A stretch of DNA of 64,000 bases, taken from positions 32,930,912 to 32,994,911 of the forward strand of contig OX411548.1 in the NCBI GenBank assembly GCA_948146395.1, in the 5' to 3' direction. Below, piece by piece: positions 25,560 through 37,345 of the stretch. This stretch comes from Fragum whitleyi. Its lineage: Eukaryota > Mollusca > Bivalvia > Cardiida > Cardiidae. The notes under the pieces were generated by a model that was given only the letters and a program-made list of their open reading frames with translations, had not been told where the DNA came from and did no database searches. Both the position numbers and the translations under genes were made by a program. Position 1 is the first letter of the stretch. The number at the start of each line of letters is the position of its first letter.

Positions 25560-25745
25560 ACGGTTTCGGGTCAAAAAAACCCAATGACAAAAAGGTCCAC
25601 TGTACAAAAAGGCCCAGTGACAAAAAGGCCCGGGTCAAAAAGGCCCAGTCTAAAAAGGCCCACAACTTTTGGTTATTCATACGGAGAAATTCTGGCGAAA
25701 AAGTCCATTAGGGAATGGGGACAAAAAAGCCCTATCTCCCCATTT
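25560..25745 (+). repeat. AAAAAGGCCC dispersed repeat, + copy
   Basis: About ten degenerate units of (C/T)AAAAAGGCCC spaced 15-20 bp, beginning CGGGTCAAAAAAACCCAATGAC. The same motif array, inverted, is at 39815-39929. The frame through it (Lys-Arg-Pro rich) is a repeat artefact. Confidence 0.7.
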
Positions 25746-26905
25746 GTCTGTCAATAAATCTCATTAAAATTGTCAGAGAACCGCTGCCTTCCTCGTCTGT
25801 TTGTTTAATTGGATTTTAATTGCATGCACGGGTCATTCACAGTTACTCAACAAGCCCTTGTCAGTTGTGGTATATTCTTGGTCGAGGAGTTATCAAAGAA
25901 TTTCACATACCTAATATATTCAAACTTTTCCTCTTTTCTAGATATTTTCCAAGTTTATTGCTTGTATGGTGTGAAGAATGCCAGATTACAAATTGTTTGC
26001 GTGTAAATTGTACATTGCATAAAGATCAGTAATTAAAATAGTTTGTATTAACCCTTTTCCAATTTGTAAAAGGTTAGGACTGATTCATAATGAAAGTAAT
26101 AGCAGACGACAAAGCTTATTTTGATGAAGTCAGATATCATTTTCATTAATATTGTATTGCATATATTTTTCTTTGTAATCCAATTAGTTAATTAAATTCC
26201 ATTAGTAAATGTTACGTGAAGTAGAATTAACACATTTTCTTCATTCAGTTTTTTTAGTTACCCGATATTTTTACGCAGGTGTTAGCATGCTGTTTTTGCA
26301 TCTATATATATTCTTAAATTGTTGAATCAGAGTTTGTTGAGGGCGGGGGGGCGTGTCATCTAATGAATTACATGTATTTAGTTTTCATGGAAAAACATTT
26401 AGTCAAAATACTCGGAAAAGGAAGCCCATTTCTTTGTATATCAGATATTTGTATATAGCCCGATCACAGAAATTCTGGATCCGAATCAGATTCTTTATCA
26501 TCATTAGATCCATCATCATTTTTATTATTATTATTATATTATTAATAAGCAAGAATCAAAATGCATATAAAACCTCTTTAACTAAAAATCTTGTTCTACA
26601 AATGCAAACTAAAACAGTGGAGTAAATCCAAAGCGGTTTTTTTTAAGTCGGCAAAAAGTTAAGATTTTGTTTGTTTGGGACTTGACGCCGCTTTCAATAG
26701 GTTTCAGTCATATCGCGGGAGCTGGTGCACCTGACAGTAGATTCCTGGAATTTCTCGTACCAGTACTACAATTTCACCCCCTTCTGACTTCCAGATGGGA
26801 GTCAAATGGCAGAAAGGATATGTGCATCCACCGGGGCAATATTTAGACAGTTGTTCCCATTTCAGCTTGTACTCACAACGACACGTTACTATTACAGAAT
26901 GACAA

Positions 26906-27045
26906 TAGAGGTAGTGGACCTTAATTTTCGCAATATTCCGGAACTCATGAACTTTCACAATATTAAAATGGAATCATTAAGAAACCTCGGTTAACACTGT
27001 TAAAACTCGTGACATTCGAAACGTTGCGGAACAGTTACACCACAT
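26906..27045. mobile_element. GGTAGTGGACC MITE, copy 1 (decayed)
   Basis: It starts GAGGTAGTGGACC, has the internal block GAAACCTCGGTTAACACTGTTAAA, and ends with GCGGAACAGTTACACCAC. Two more copies (50237-50404, 60568-60732) show the complete inverted ends. Confidence 0.6.
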
Positions 27046-27379
27046 TAAATCAAACCATTGACTAGAACATTCAAAAGCTTTCATTATGCAAGTCTCGAAA
27101 TAGAACAATTGGTATAACGTAAGCGAGAGGCCTAAATGTTGAATATCAGCTTGAAATAATATGAGATACTATTTTTTTGCCGCCCACTGGCAATACTGCC
27201 ATAAAGACTTTATAATACAGTATTAGATAATTAGATGTTCATTTTGGCAATTTCTATAACAGGGTAAAAAAAAAAGAATATTTGAGAGTATTTCTACAAA
27301 AGAAATCCAGCTCTATCAGAGGTTTAAAAGGGTACGGGCTAATTTTTGTAAGTACTCAGTTGTATCCAACTCTTGTGAA

Positions 27380-27675
27380 GTCCGAGGCTTAGTGATTACG
27401 ACGTTGACTTAAGGATCAGACGGTCCCTGAATCGAATCCCTCCCAGGCCACAGATATTTTTCTGAGCAAAGAAATTTACTTCACATTGCCCCTCTTCACC
27501 CACTCTCACCAATGGGATCTTTGTGTGATTAAGAGCTGGAGGATAGGAAGGGATGTTATGGTACTACATGTAATAGTGAGAAAAATACCAGGAGACCATT
27601 GATAGGTGATTCAGCGGCCACAATGCCACTGAAAAATAGTTAAAAGCGGCGTAAAACCACATTCAAGCAACTAAT
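27380..27675 (+). mobile_element. SINE with a different tRNA-like head
   Basis: The head carries a degenerate A box (TTAGTGATTACGACG) and a B box (TGAATCGAATCC); it is not the GCCGCC head of the 4.6-kb copy. The body and tail are the same (CACCAATGGGAT, AGCTGGAGGATAGGA, AATACCAGGAGACCATTG, AAAGCGGCGTAAAACCACATTC). Confidence 0.75.
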
Positions 27676-29283
27676 CCTCTCCACCCAGGAATATAAATGG
27701 GTACCTTTAAGAATGTAGTTCGAAGTGCTGTTTCAGCCGAAAGCCCCGGATGTAAACAGCCGATTGCAATTCAATGATTGGGGGCTTAATTATTAAGGTT
27801 CGTGTGAATATGTATAACATAAAACTTTATAACTTTAAAGTCAAATCTTTAAATTTTATGTTTCTCCAATTAAGATTTTATTTAAAGATTGAGCAATTTA
27901 AAAAGTATTGGAAAAGTATTTACAAAAACATATAAAATGATATTAATTAAGTTTTATCATTGTCTAGGAATGTTCAAAATTGTTGTTGGATTTCCCGTAA
28001 CAGCACATTTAGGTATATCGTCGGCGAAACGCTTCAACCTCGTTTAATCGCACTTAGAAAAATTTACTTAAAAGTAGTCAACAGACTCAGATCAGTTCAT
28101 TTGCACAGTATCATCAAAGTTTTCACCGCGCGCTAATTAATAAGCTACAGACTTATCATCACTGTCCAAAACAACAGAATAATCTTGATGCTTCTAGAAA
28201 AGCTCGGGGTTTCTGTTGGAAATGTCACAGGTCAGACACAAGCTCAAATATGTCTGGTATCCTTTAAGAGAAGCAATGAAGACATATTATTCTACAATAT
28301 ACTTAAATCCTAACCCTAAGGAAACATCACTTGCGATTATTTCATATTATAAAAAGGTTTTTTATAGTACGTTTAACAACATTTTAGACAAAATATGATA
28401 AAACAAGTATCCTGCAATTGTATCATTTTGATTAAAAGGCCACGTTCTTGATTTGTCAGACAGACAAAAATGGAAAATTCAAGATATTTCGAAAAAAGAA
28501 AGACAAAAAATGGAAAGTGGAACATGAAAGATATTGTGAAAAAAGAAAGACAATCTTCCATTATTGAAAATTGTTACTATGGCGACCAAATCATGCATGT
28601 CAAATTTTACTAAATTATGAACTCTTAATTACATGTAATGGTCATTATTTAGGGCAACTGGTACACAGCTCAACGTATTCATATACACGTAATTCAAGAA
28701 TCCATGTTCCTAGATTCCTAGAGGGATAAACCGACAATTGAGAAAACTCGATTCGGTTTAACACTAAAACTTGTTCTTAAAAAAACAGAGAAGCTTTAAG
28801 CACATGTGACCCATCGGGCAGAAAAGGACCTTCTTGGTAGTGGGTGAAGGTCTGACTCTGCGGACTTTGAAACATTTCGCACTTGACTGATTTTCTGAAT
28901 CTATAATGATCAATTTACCTTCCTGTATAAAAACGCACCCTTGAAATGCGAACTCCGGTTGACCTCTTCTTGAACCAATATCTTTCTAAAACATTTATTT
29001 ACAGAGTCCCCTGAAGGTCCTTTTTGCTTTACATGTCACGTATATTACGAGTATCGTTTACTCCATCTCACCTTTTCATGCAAAAGTTCCGATTATTTTA
29101 AATAAAATATTTTCATTGAAAAAAATGCAAACAAGAAATGTCAATTGACAAGTAGGATTGACAAGGAAGTGGCTGGAAAACGACGGAAAGTCTTGGGTAG
29201 GTGCACCAAATACCGGCACCGCCATGAGGAAGTGCACCCATATGAAAATTTATGATATCTGTCCGAGATTTCTTGTTTGTTTG

Positions 29284-29543
29284 AAAGGGCTTTAACACCG
29301 CTTTCAACAACCTTTCAGTTATATTGCGGCAGCTGGAGCACCTAAAATGGATTCCTGGTATTTCTCACACCTGTTGTACCATTACATTCCTTTCTAGCCT
29401 TCAGCTGCTATCTAATTTAGATCAACGATTATCAACCCATTGGTTAGAAACCAATTGTCGCGAAAGGAAAAGTGCTGCCGTCGGAACCGAACCCAGGACA
29501 GTTAAAATAACAGTTCGACGCGCTACTACTGCGTCGGCTGGCG
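29284..29543 (-). mobile_element. tRNA-derived SINE, minus strand
   Basis: The reverse complement runs from an A box (AGCCGACGCAGTAGTAGCGCG) and a B box (GGTTCGGTTCC) through the shared body to AAGCGGTGTTAAAGCCC. Same family as 4598-4879. Confidence 0.75.
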
Positions 29544-29673
29544 ATTTCCTGAATGAAGCCCCAAACTTTTGAAAATTAGAGAGAGATTTGTCAAAGCAAA
29601 ACAAGAGCACTGCCTACGGGTACCTACGATCGGCTGTAAGTGCTGGATGGTAAAAAAAAAACTAATGGATGTT

Positions 29674-30985
29674 GAAAAAACAACGTAGACAAGAGGGCAA
29701 TAGTGGCACTTAATCGCTCACCTGAATGAACTGTCAAAATTTTCAAAAGAAGTATGATAGAAATAGAATGATGAATAACTGAGCTAAACAAAGCTGTTGC
29801 TTCTATACAACTTGAGAATCCTTTTTTTACAATTTCAAGTTTGATTAACAAGGATTTTTATAATTGATTTCGTGACCTGGTTTTTGACCCCAGATGACCC
29901 AATTTCGAACTCGTCCAAGATTTCATCAAGACAATCATTCTGACCAAATTTCATGTTGATCGAGCAAAAAATGTGGCCTCCAGAGTGCATACAAGGTTTT
30001 TGTTAGATTTGACCCTGTGACCTTGTTTTTGACCCCAGTTGACCCAATTTCAAACTTGTCCGAGATTTCATCAAGACAATCATTCTGTTTAAAATTCAGG
30101 TTGATCGGTCAATAAACATTGCCACTAGAGTGCCTACAAGGTTTTTCTAAGCTTTGACCTTGTGACTTAGCTTTTGACCCCAATTGACCCAATTTCGATC
30201 TCATCCGAGATTTTATCAAGACAATCATTCTGACCAAATTTCAGGTTGATCGGGCAAAAAATGTGGCCTCTAGAGTGCATACAAGGTTTTTCAAAGATTT
30301 GACCCTGTGACCTTGTTTTTGACCCCAGTTGACCTAATTTCGAACTCGTCCGAGATTTCAACAAGAGAATTATTCTGACCAAATTTCAGGTTGACCGGGC
30401 AAAATATGTGGCCTCTAGAGTGCATACAAGGTTTTTTCTTAGATTTGACCCTGAGACCTAGTTTTTGACCCCAGTTGACCCAATTTCGAACTCGTCCGAG
30501 ATTTCATCAAGACAATCATTCTGATTAAAATTCAGGTTGAATGGGCAAAAAATGTGGCCTCTAGAGTGCATACAAGGTTTTTCTAAGATTTGACCCTGTG
30601 ACCTAGTTTTTGACCCCAGTTGACCCAATTTCGAACTCGTCTTAGATTTCATCAAGACAATCATTCTGACCAAAATTCAGGTTGAACGGGCAAAAAGTGT
30701 GGCCTCTAGAGTGCATACAAGGTTTTTCTAAGATTTGACCCTGTGACCTAGTTTTTGACCCCAGTTGACCCAATTTCGAACTCGTCTGAGATTTCATCAA
30801 GACAATCATTCTGACCCAAATTCAGGTTGATCGGGCAAAAAATGTGGCCTCTAGAGTGCATACAAGGTAAATGTTGACGACACACGACGGACGACAGACG
30901 ACGGACGACGTACGACGGACGACTGATATCCACCTAACCACAAAAGCTCACCTTGAGCTCTTCGTGCTAAGGTGGGCTAAAAAAG
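29674..30985 (-). mobile_element. Tandem-repeat element with ~145-bp units, minus strand
   Basis: Read on the minus strand, it starts TTTTTTAGCCCACCTTAGCACGAAGAGCTCAAGGTGAGC (5' hairpin). A GTCGTCCGTCGTC-type microsatellite (about 30876-30930) follows, then about seven ~145-bp tandem units. Each unit contains GGCCACATTTTT, GATCAACCTGAA, ATGATTGTCTTGATGAAATC and GGGTCAACTGGGGTC. It ends with CAGGTGAGCGATTAAGTGCCACTATTGCCCTCTTGTCT. The layout matches 44868-45635. The 60-75-codon frames are repeat products. Confidence 0.75.
29870..30868 (-). repeat. ~145-bp tandem array
   Basis: About seven units, each with the block order (plus strand) GACCCTGTGACC, TTTTTGACCCCAGTTGACC, TTCGAACTCGTCCGAGATTTC, AAGACAATCATTCTG, CAGGTTGATCGGGCAAAAAA, GTGGCCTCTAGAGTGCATAC. 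Adjacent units are very similar, suggesting recent amplification. Confidence 0.9.
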
Positions 30986-30987
30986 GG

Positions 30988-31688
30988 TCATAATTTGCAG
31001 AATTGCTTCTTAAGTTATCCCCCTTGATAGAAAAGGTTTCTCTTATGATGGTGAATATGTGTGCCAAGTTTCAAGTGAAGGCCTTCAGTAGAACCAGAGA
31101 TATCACAAGAATGTCAAAGTTCTTGCATTTTTTTTTTCAGAATTTTGACCTTGAAAATTGACCTTGACTGATGACCTAGAACTTGGTACCATCAGAAAGT
31201 GCTTTTCCCAGGCAATCATTATGTTTAAATATAAAGGCCCTATGACTTACCATTCAAAGGTAAAGGCCAATGTTAAATTTTTCGATTTTTTTTTTCACAA
31301 GTTTAACCTTGAAAAAAATGACTTTAACCTTGACTTATGACCTTGAACTTGGAACCAACAGAAAGTGCTTGTCCAATGCAATCATCGTGTGAAATATGAA
31401 GGCCCTATCACTAACCATATCGCAAAATGTCAAAGTTTTTGCATTTTTTTCACAAGTTTGACCTTGAAAAATGACCTTGACCTTGATTGATGACCTTGAA
31501 CTTGGTACCAACAGAAAGGCCTTTCACAGACAATCATCATGTGGAATATTAAAAAGCAATATCACTTACCATTCAAAAGTTATCACAAAATGTCAAAGTT
31601 TTAGCACGACGACGACGACGACAACAACGACGACGACACCAAGGCAATAACAATACCTCGGGTTTTCTTTAAAAACAGCCGAGCTTAA
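30988..31688 (-). mobile_element. Tandem-repeat element AAGCTCGG type, minus strand
   Basis: On the minus strand it begins AAGCTCGGCTGTTTTTAAAG with a complementary AAACCCGAGGTATTG, then GTCGTCGTCGTTGTTGTCGTC. About four units of ~165 bp follow, containing GATGATTG, CTGTTGGTACCAAGTTCAAG and TCAAGGTCAAGGTCATTTTTC. The same family, in the opposite orientation, fills 63166-64000. Confidence 0.75.
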
Positions 31689-31709
31689 AACCGTATTCAA
31701 CAGAGTATT

Positions 31710-33302
31710 GGGCCTCTTTCAAGAAAAAAACGTACGATTGATCTTATACTCACCGTACGATAATATCTAAGATGGTCGTAAATACCTTTCACTTTTTTTT
31801 TTGAAAATCGTAGACAACTGGTGATCGTAAAATTAATCTTTCGCATCTGCACGTGCGGGTCATCTGATATAATCTTGTTGGTAAGTGGGTAAATAGTCCG
31901 CTTTGTTCACTACATAACACCAAGTTGCCAGTGAATGATTCGAACTTTTCATAATTTTATAATTTGTCATTAAATTCTATTATAAGGGATTTTGGGGTAA
32001 CATATTTACTTTTATTCTCATACAACATTTTGAAAGAAGGCTAGATGAAACAACGGAGACCGGCCTTATTTCATATCTCATTAGCTATTTCTTTTTTTTC
32101 TTTCGATCATTTTTTATTCAAATTTGATAAGTTTTGCTTATTTAAGAGGCGTGTTGTAATCAATTTTGTATATATCATATTTTAACGCTTACAGATGAAA
32201 GTATTTATAATCAGCGTTTCATGCATTAGTGTCATTGTAGTATCCATGTAACTGCAACAGATAACTCTGTTAGGTTGAAATTAATTTCATCCGGGAAATG
32301 TGTCGTTCCATTACTTAAGTTTATTCTCTGGTTATTTTGGAAACAGGGGTGCACACTTGAACGATTTTGCGACTGCAGCGTTTTCGTCACAAAAAATCTG
32401 CCTATTTATTTAGTTAACGACTTTGCATCTTTGTAAAATGATATGGTTTTGACAAAAAACACTGGAAATTTCCTTTTGATAAATGTATGGCATGAAGCAC
32501 GGAACAACGGAATCTTCAAAGCGTCATATTACATATTATCTCTTTTTTTTTTCAAAGTAAATACATACAATTATACGTTATTAAACATTTCTAATGGTTT
32601 AAACCTTTTTATTTTCCATAGATTGGGAAATACTTTCTTACAACCTAGATTGGTCCCTCTCTATTCTGCTTACTGGAAAATTCATCAGTATTCGCGCCGA
32701 TTTTGTGAGCCAATGAAAGAATGAAAAAAACATGATCGATAGCCGCTCCCCGGAATCGAACGCAGTACCCTTAGGGTCAAGAAGCCGACGCTACACCTTT
32801 AGACCACGGACACCACACAAACATTATGACGAATCTCCATCCTCGCTTTCTTTGTCCCCTTTATGTCACAAGGAAGTTGAAACAAATATTTTACTCATGA
32901 TCATATAGGGTCAGTTCTTACGGTTGATAAACCGCTATTTAAACATTCTGTGACAATCGTACGATCATTGCAGAGCAAATTCAAACTTAAAAAATGCTGC
33001 ATCCACTCTTTTCGGTATAACTTGTTCATTTCATTAAATTGAACTTGGAACATTGCCATGTAAAAAGCTGAATAATCAGAGAAACCTCTGCCAAAGCTTA
33101 TATGGAATCCGAGGAAATAATAAGCTTTCAAAGTCAAAATCGTAAAATATACGACTAGGTTATATGTGTCTCAAATTTGATAGTAAAGCTTACGATGCGA
33201 CATTTTTCTTGAAACCCAAAAAATTTTCTTGAAAGCCAATTTTAATTGTACGATTGCTATACGATCAAATTTCGGTCGTATGACCTGTCTTGGAAGAGGC
33301 CC
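31710..33302. mobile_element. 1.6-kb element with terminal inverted repeats
   Basis: The ends GGGCCTCTTTCAAGA (31710 on) and TCTTGGAAGAGGCCC (to 33302) are inverted repeats with one mismatch. The subterminal CGTACGAT motifs are also inverted (ACGTACGATTGATC on the left, GTACGATTGCTATACGATC on the right). No transposase is seen; the longest internal frame (32443-32724) is unrecognised. It also carries a minus-strand tRNA-like relic. Target duplication unclear. Confidence 0.65.
32742..32811 (-). repeat. tRNA-like relic inside the 1.6-kb element
   Basis: The minus strand contains GTCCGTGGTCTAAAGGTGTAGCG (A-box-like) and GTTCGATTCC (B box), about 70 nt. The acceptor ends pair only partly. It may be a pseudo-tRNA or SINE head; not called as a functional tRNA. 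Confidence 0.35.
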
Positions 33303-35345
33303 ATGGTCAGCTATCACATTCAAAAAAACAACAACATAAGGTAGAATGACTAAAATATGAAAATATTAAGAGAAAAGTTTTAACATGGTATATGACAATA
33401 TATTATTTTTGAGCTTCAATTTTGCAGAAGTTTTTTTTTTTTTTTGAAAATAAATGATAGCATCCAGCAATTCATCAAATTATAATGATTGTACAAAGCC
33501 TGATTGCAAAAGCGATTCACCCCTACTTTCATATGGATCACATCAATGGGTTGATGATCATAAACCTTAAAACTAAGTTAAATCCTTTGTTTGGGGATCA
33601 AAATCATTGTTGGAGTACAATTTGGTAGAGCGACTTTAAAACCTCGTTTCTACAGCTTGAATAAACTAAGGAGGCTGTATGAGATCTTTGTCGCTCACAG
33701 ACGATATGATTTTAAAAACACTTCAAGCTATCAACTTGTAACTTCATACACACATGCAACATGTCTAGGAGAAGTGCAGTATATAAGAACATGAATTCAG
33801 CTGCCATGCTTTACAAAGTCGTTAACTCTTAATATTTTCTACTTCTCATTTTTAATGTTGCTATAACTCAATTTGACAGAAATTTTTCAACGTGTGATTC
33901 CACGCACTTAATACAATATGAATATGGAAAGATGCGCATATAAGAACATTGTACCAATAATTTGGCACTTAGCCTTTGTCATTTTAATTCTGATTATGCT
34001 GAAAAAAGACCTTTGCAAAATTGCGAATTGAAATCAAAGTGCTTAAACTTCTGAATGCACTAATAGTTGGTCAATTTTTGTTGAAAAAAAGTACAGATAA
34101 TCTTTTATAGTTGATAAAGGAAATCATAGTGTGTGGACTAAGATCAGACTGCATGTTTGTGCCTTTGCAAGATTGCATTGAAATTAAAGAGCTGAAAGCA
34201 CTGAATGCACTTATTGTAAGTTAGTTTTTATTTCAAAAAATGGCATTTGATTTTTTCTAGTTTGAAAATACAATGTAGGTTGTGTGGACTAAGATTAATT
34301 GAAAGTGCTGAAAGCACTGACTGCACTAGTTGAGAGATACTTTTCATTTTAACAAGAGATGTCTGTAAAACATTTATAACCCCCCCCCCCCCCCCCATTA
34401 GAGCAGGTCGATAACCTGTTCTTTGTCAGTTTACAAAGGGGAATAACTAAAAGAAATATGACTAGTAGAGTTTTGGTTCTTGTGGACTGCACTTCATTCG
34501 TGATTCAAGCTTGCATACTTTTTGAAATATGCTCTGGACCTACCTACCAACCTACCGACCTTCAAGTACTTCGAAAGTGGGCATAATTATATTATCTTTA
34601 AACTTATCTTTGTGACATGTATAAGAACTTGTTCAAATAGAAATATATCTTACATATGACCAGATTTTAAGATATACAGTTTATGCGAGTCTGAAACTCC
34701 CATGCGGTAACTAGGACTCTCAAAACTATCTGGTGTGAGTCCTGAGAACCATCTATTTTATGGCTGTACTGCGTTGTAATAGTCGACTTAAAACAGTTCC
34801 TTTCTGCTCTGTTTATTCAAAAAGATAAGCACGTTTATATTGGTAAAAATACCAAGAGAATGATTTTTTTTAAAGAAAAAAATATAAATATCTATCAATT
34901 AATTCTTCTTGCGAGCCAATTTATCATAAAAAAATATCAGTAAAAAAAGTTTGTTTGAAAAAAAAAAGAATTATATGAGCCTCTGTGTGACATCATTCCA
35001 TTTTTTCACATGTGCGTAACGCTAAGACCAGCATCCGCACATTCTGATCAAAGTCTTCACTTTTCAAATAAGCTACATACTTATAATCAGTATGCAAAAT
35101 CAGAGATTACTTTGATGAACTGTGTTGCAGCCCAGAAACATTTGGTTGTTGGTAAGTTTCTTGACTTGCCAGAAAGGCAGAAAATCAGACCGTTTAAGAT
35201 GTTTGCAAAATCTGAACATACCTTCCAATATGCATGGTTTCTATGGAAACCCAGGCAAAGGTGACGGATCTTACTAATTTGTGAACTATTAATTACATGT
35301 AATGGTCATTAATCAGGGCAGCTGGTATTTTACACTTGATTTGTT
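33303..35345. repeat. Long interspersed repeat mosaic, copy C (fragmented)
   Basis: Pieces 33600-33720 and 34640-35340 match copy A (885-1010 and 2770-3590). Between them, 33830-34350 is AT-rich with repeated GAAAGCACTGAxTGCACT motifs. A tandem-type element on the minus strand lies at 34353-34592. No gene. Confidence 0.6.
34353..34592 (-). mobile_element. GCCC-hairpin element with C-run, minus strand
   Basis: On the minus strand it starts ATTATGCCCACTTTCGAAG, has GGTCGGTAGGTTGGTAGGTAGG, and ends in a run of 16 G, then TTATAAATGTTTTACAGACATCTCTTGT. The same end (AATGTTTTACAAACATCTCTTGTTT) closes the element at 55239-55490, and a similar one closes 51804-52080. Confidence 0.65.
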
Positions 35346-35346
35346 T

Positions 35347-35558
35347 GAATGGGGTTTTACGTCGCTTCAACAATCTTTCAAGTATATCGCGGCGCTCGGA
35401 GCAACTAATAATGGATTCCTACTATTTCTCTCACCGGTACTACCACAACCTCATTTCCTAGCCTCCAGCAGCTACCTCACATAGGTCAATGAATATCAAC
35501 CCATTGGTGAGAGACAAATAGCCGGAAAGGGTGAGTGTCGCCGTCGGGGAGAACTCAA
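35347..35558 (-). mobile_element. SINE body and tail, minus strand, head truncated
   Basis: The minus strand contains CACCAATGGGTTGATATTC, TAGCTGCTGGAGGCTAGGAAAT and GTAGTACCGGTGAGAGAAAT, ending AAGCGACGTAAAACCCC. It is the shared SINE body; the tRNA head beyond the GACGGCGACAC end is missing or decayed. Confidence 0.7.
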
Positions 35559-37060
35559 ATTTAGAGGGATACATTTGATAAAACATGTTAAGGACGATTT
35601 CGGGAGTTCGTTCTTGCGCAACGTCTTTGCGCATCGAGCTCTTCAAAAAGGAGTATGCGCTCCAAACTTGCACTTATCTCGGACGTAACAAAAACACTAC
35701 AAAACCCCTCTAAATTTCTATATTTCGCGGAAAATGCTTTCATGAAGACGATTAATAAATCCTATCACTAAAACATAATCATATTAATCATCGCAGCCAT
35801 TTTATTTTATAGAAATAAAGGATATGACGTCAGCGTCGTTTTTGTAGGTATTTGTGACGTTAACGTTCCCGCGCATAATCAGACATCAAACAACGTTATC
35901 AGTCGTATATCCGAAAGCTACATGGAACCGTCACATTTCATTTTGACGGGTTAATTTTTGAAAGGTTGACCTTGATAAACGATCCTGTCGTTGTCAAATG
36001 ATCTTGTCAGATTTTTAATTTTCAATGTTTGGATTATTTTTTTAACAGACCTGGGTGTATTTGAAATTTTATTTGGGGATGGGGGTGTGAGCGAGATAGA
36101 TGACCGTGATCTCATCACATGACTTCGATCAGGGAATTTGATGATGCTTATTGACAAGATCAATTATTATTCCATATGTGAGTATTCTATTTTCAACAGG
36201 CTTGGATATTTTTGAAAACACTAGATTTTTGCGTGATTTTTGTAACGTTGGCCCTGACTAATGACCTTGACCTTTTCATATGATTTGACCTTGGGATTCG
36301 TTGACGCAAAACAAAGTGATAACCTAATTGTTGTGGAATCCAACTCCATAATCGATTAATTTAAGAAAGATTGAATATCATTGATTTTGTGCCTAAAATT
36401 GGTACGAGAAAAAGAATCTGGAGTGATTTTTTTCCTTAGCGTCAAAACTGGGTGACCTAGAATTTTGCATTTTTTCTCAAAAATTAGCACGGTGACCATA
36501 CTTTTTTTATATCAATATCACACGAACATATAATTATCTACAATATATAGAAAAAATAAAATTTTCTATCTCAGAGTTTTTGAGAAATTTGATCAAAAGT
36601 TATACATTTTGAAAATATTCTCGTTCATTTTCGATACACCAGTTTTTACGCATTGGGAAAAAATACGTAAAAAATCATTATTTTTCCTTTCAATCGATAA
36701 TTGTGTATAAGATTCAGTGCAAATAACATCCTATCTATGAAATTTTAATAAAATTGATCTTAGTTATTTGTTTAGATTTGATTGTGTTACGGTTTTATGT
36801 AATAACCAAGAAATGAAAATCGGCGAAAAATCGGACAAAAATTTACTCGATACCTATGACATTCTATGACGTTTTACGAAAAATCTGATTCGGTGACCCC
36901 CTATTTTCTTTACATTTTTGCGATCGGCATACTTTAATCTACAAAATATGAAAATATAAGAAAATTCTATCTCAGAAAATTAATTCTAGCAATCGTCCTT
37001 AAGCTTTCATACCAAAATTAGTACATTGTTTTTTGAAAGAGAATCAATTTGCAAATGTGA
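35559..37060. other. Intergenic, AT-rich
   Basis: The second TGACGT-rich block is at 35820-35900. No gene, and no repeat structure beyond that, is recognised in the rest. Confidence 0.45.
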
Positions 37061-37065
37061 CCCGG

Positions 37066-37345
37066 GCCGCTATCATGCGCAGTAGTAATATGTCGGACTA
37101 CCATCCGATAGGTCTCTAGTAATGGTGACACTCACCCTTTCCGTCTATTTGTCTCCCACCAATGGGTTGATTATCGTATAACTATGTTGGAAAGCAGCTG
37201 GAGACTAGGAAATGCTGAAATGCTGAAATGGTAGTACTGGTGTGGGAGAAACCAGTAATCCATTGTAAGAAACTCGAGCAGTCGCGATATGACTAAAAGA
37301 TTTTTGAAAGCGGCGTAAAAACCACCATTCAAACAAACAAATAAA
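37066..37345 (+). mobile_element. SINE with decayed tRNA head
   Basis: The GCCGCTATCATGCGCAGTAG head is recognisable against the 4.6-kb copy, but the B box is lost. Body blocks CACCAATGGGTTGATTATCG and CAGCTGGAGACTAGGAAATG, tail AAAGCGGCGTAAAAACC, and an (AAAC)n/(AAAT)n end. Confidence 0.75.

Larger units (their letters stand above)
26670..29110. repeat. Long interspersed repeat mosaic, copy B
   Basis: It matches copy A (1-4050) in two stretches, 26800-28060 and 28080-29105, with the same order of blocks. It contains an inserted SINE (27380-27675) and a MITE (26906-27045). A minus-strand SINE tail at 26674-26780 corresponds to the remnant near 235-290 in copy A, so that SINE insertion predates the spread or duplication of the mosaic. 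No protein family is recognised. Confidence 0.6.

Noticed and set aside
29870..30868. CRISPR-like array
   Set aside because: Units are tandem and contiguous without unique spacers, in a eukaryotic element.
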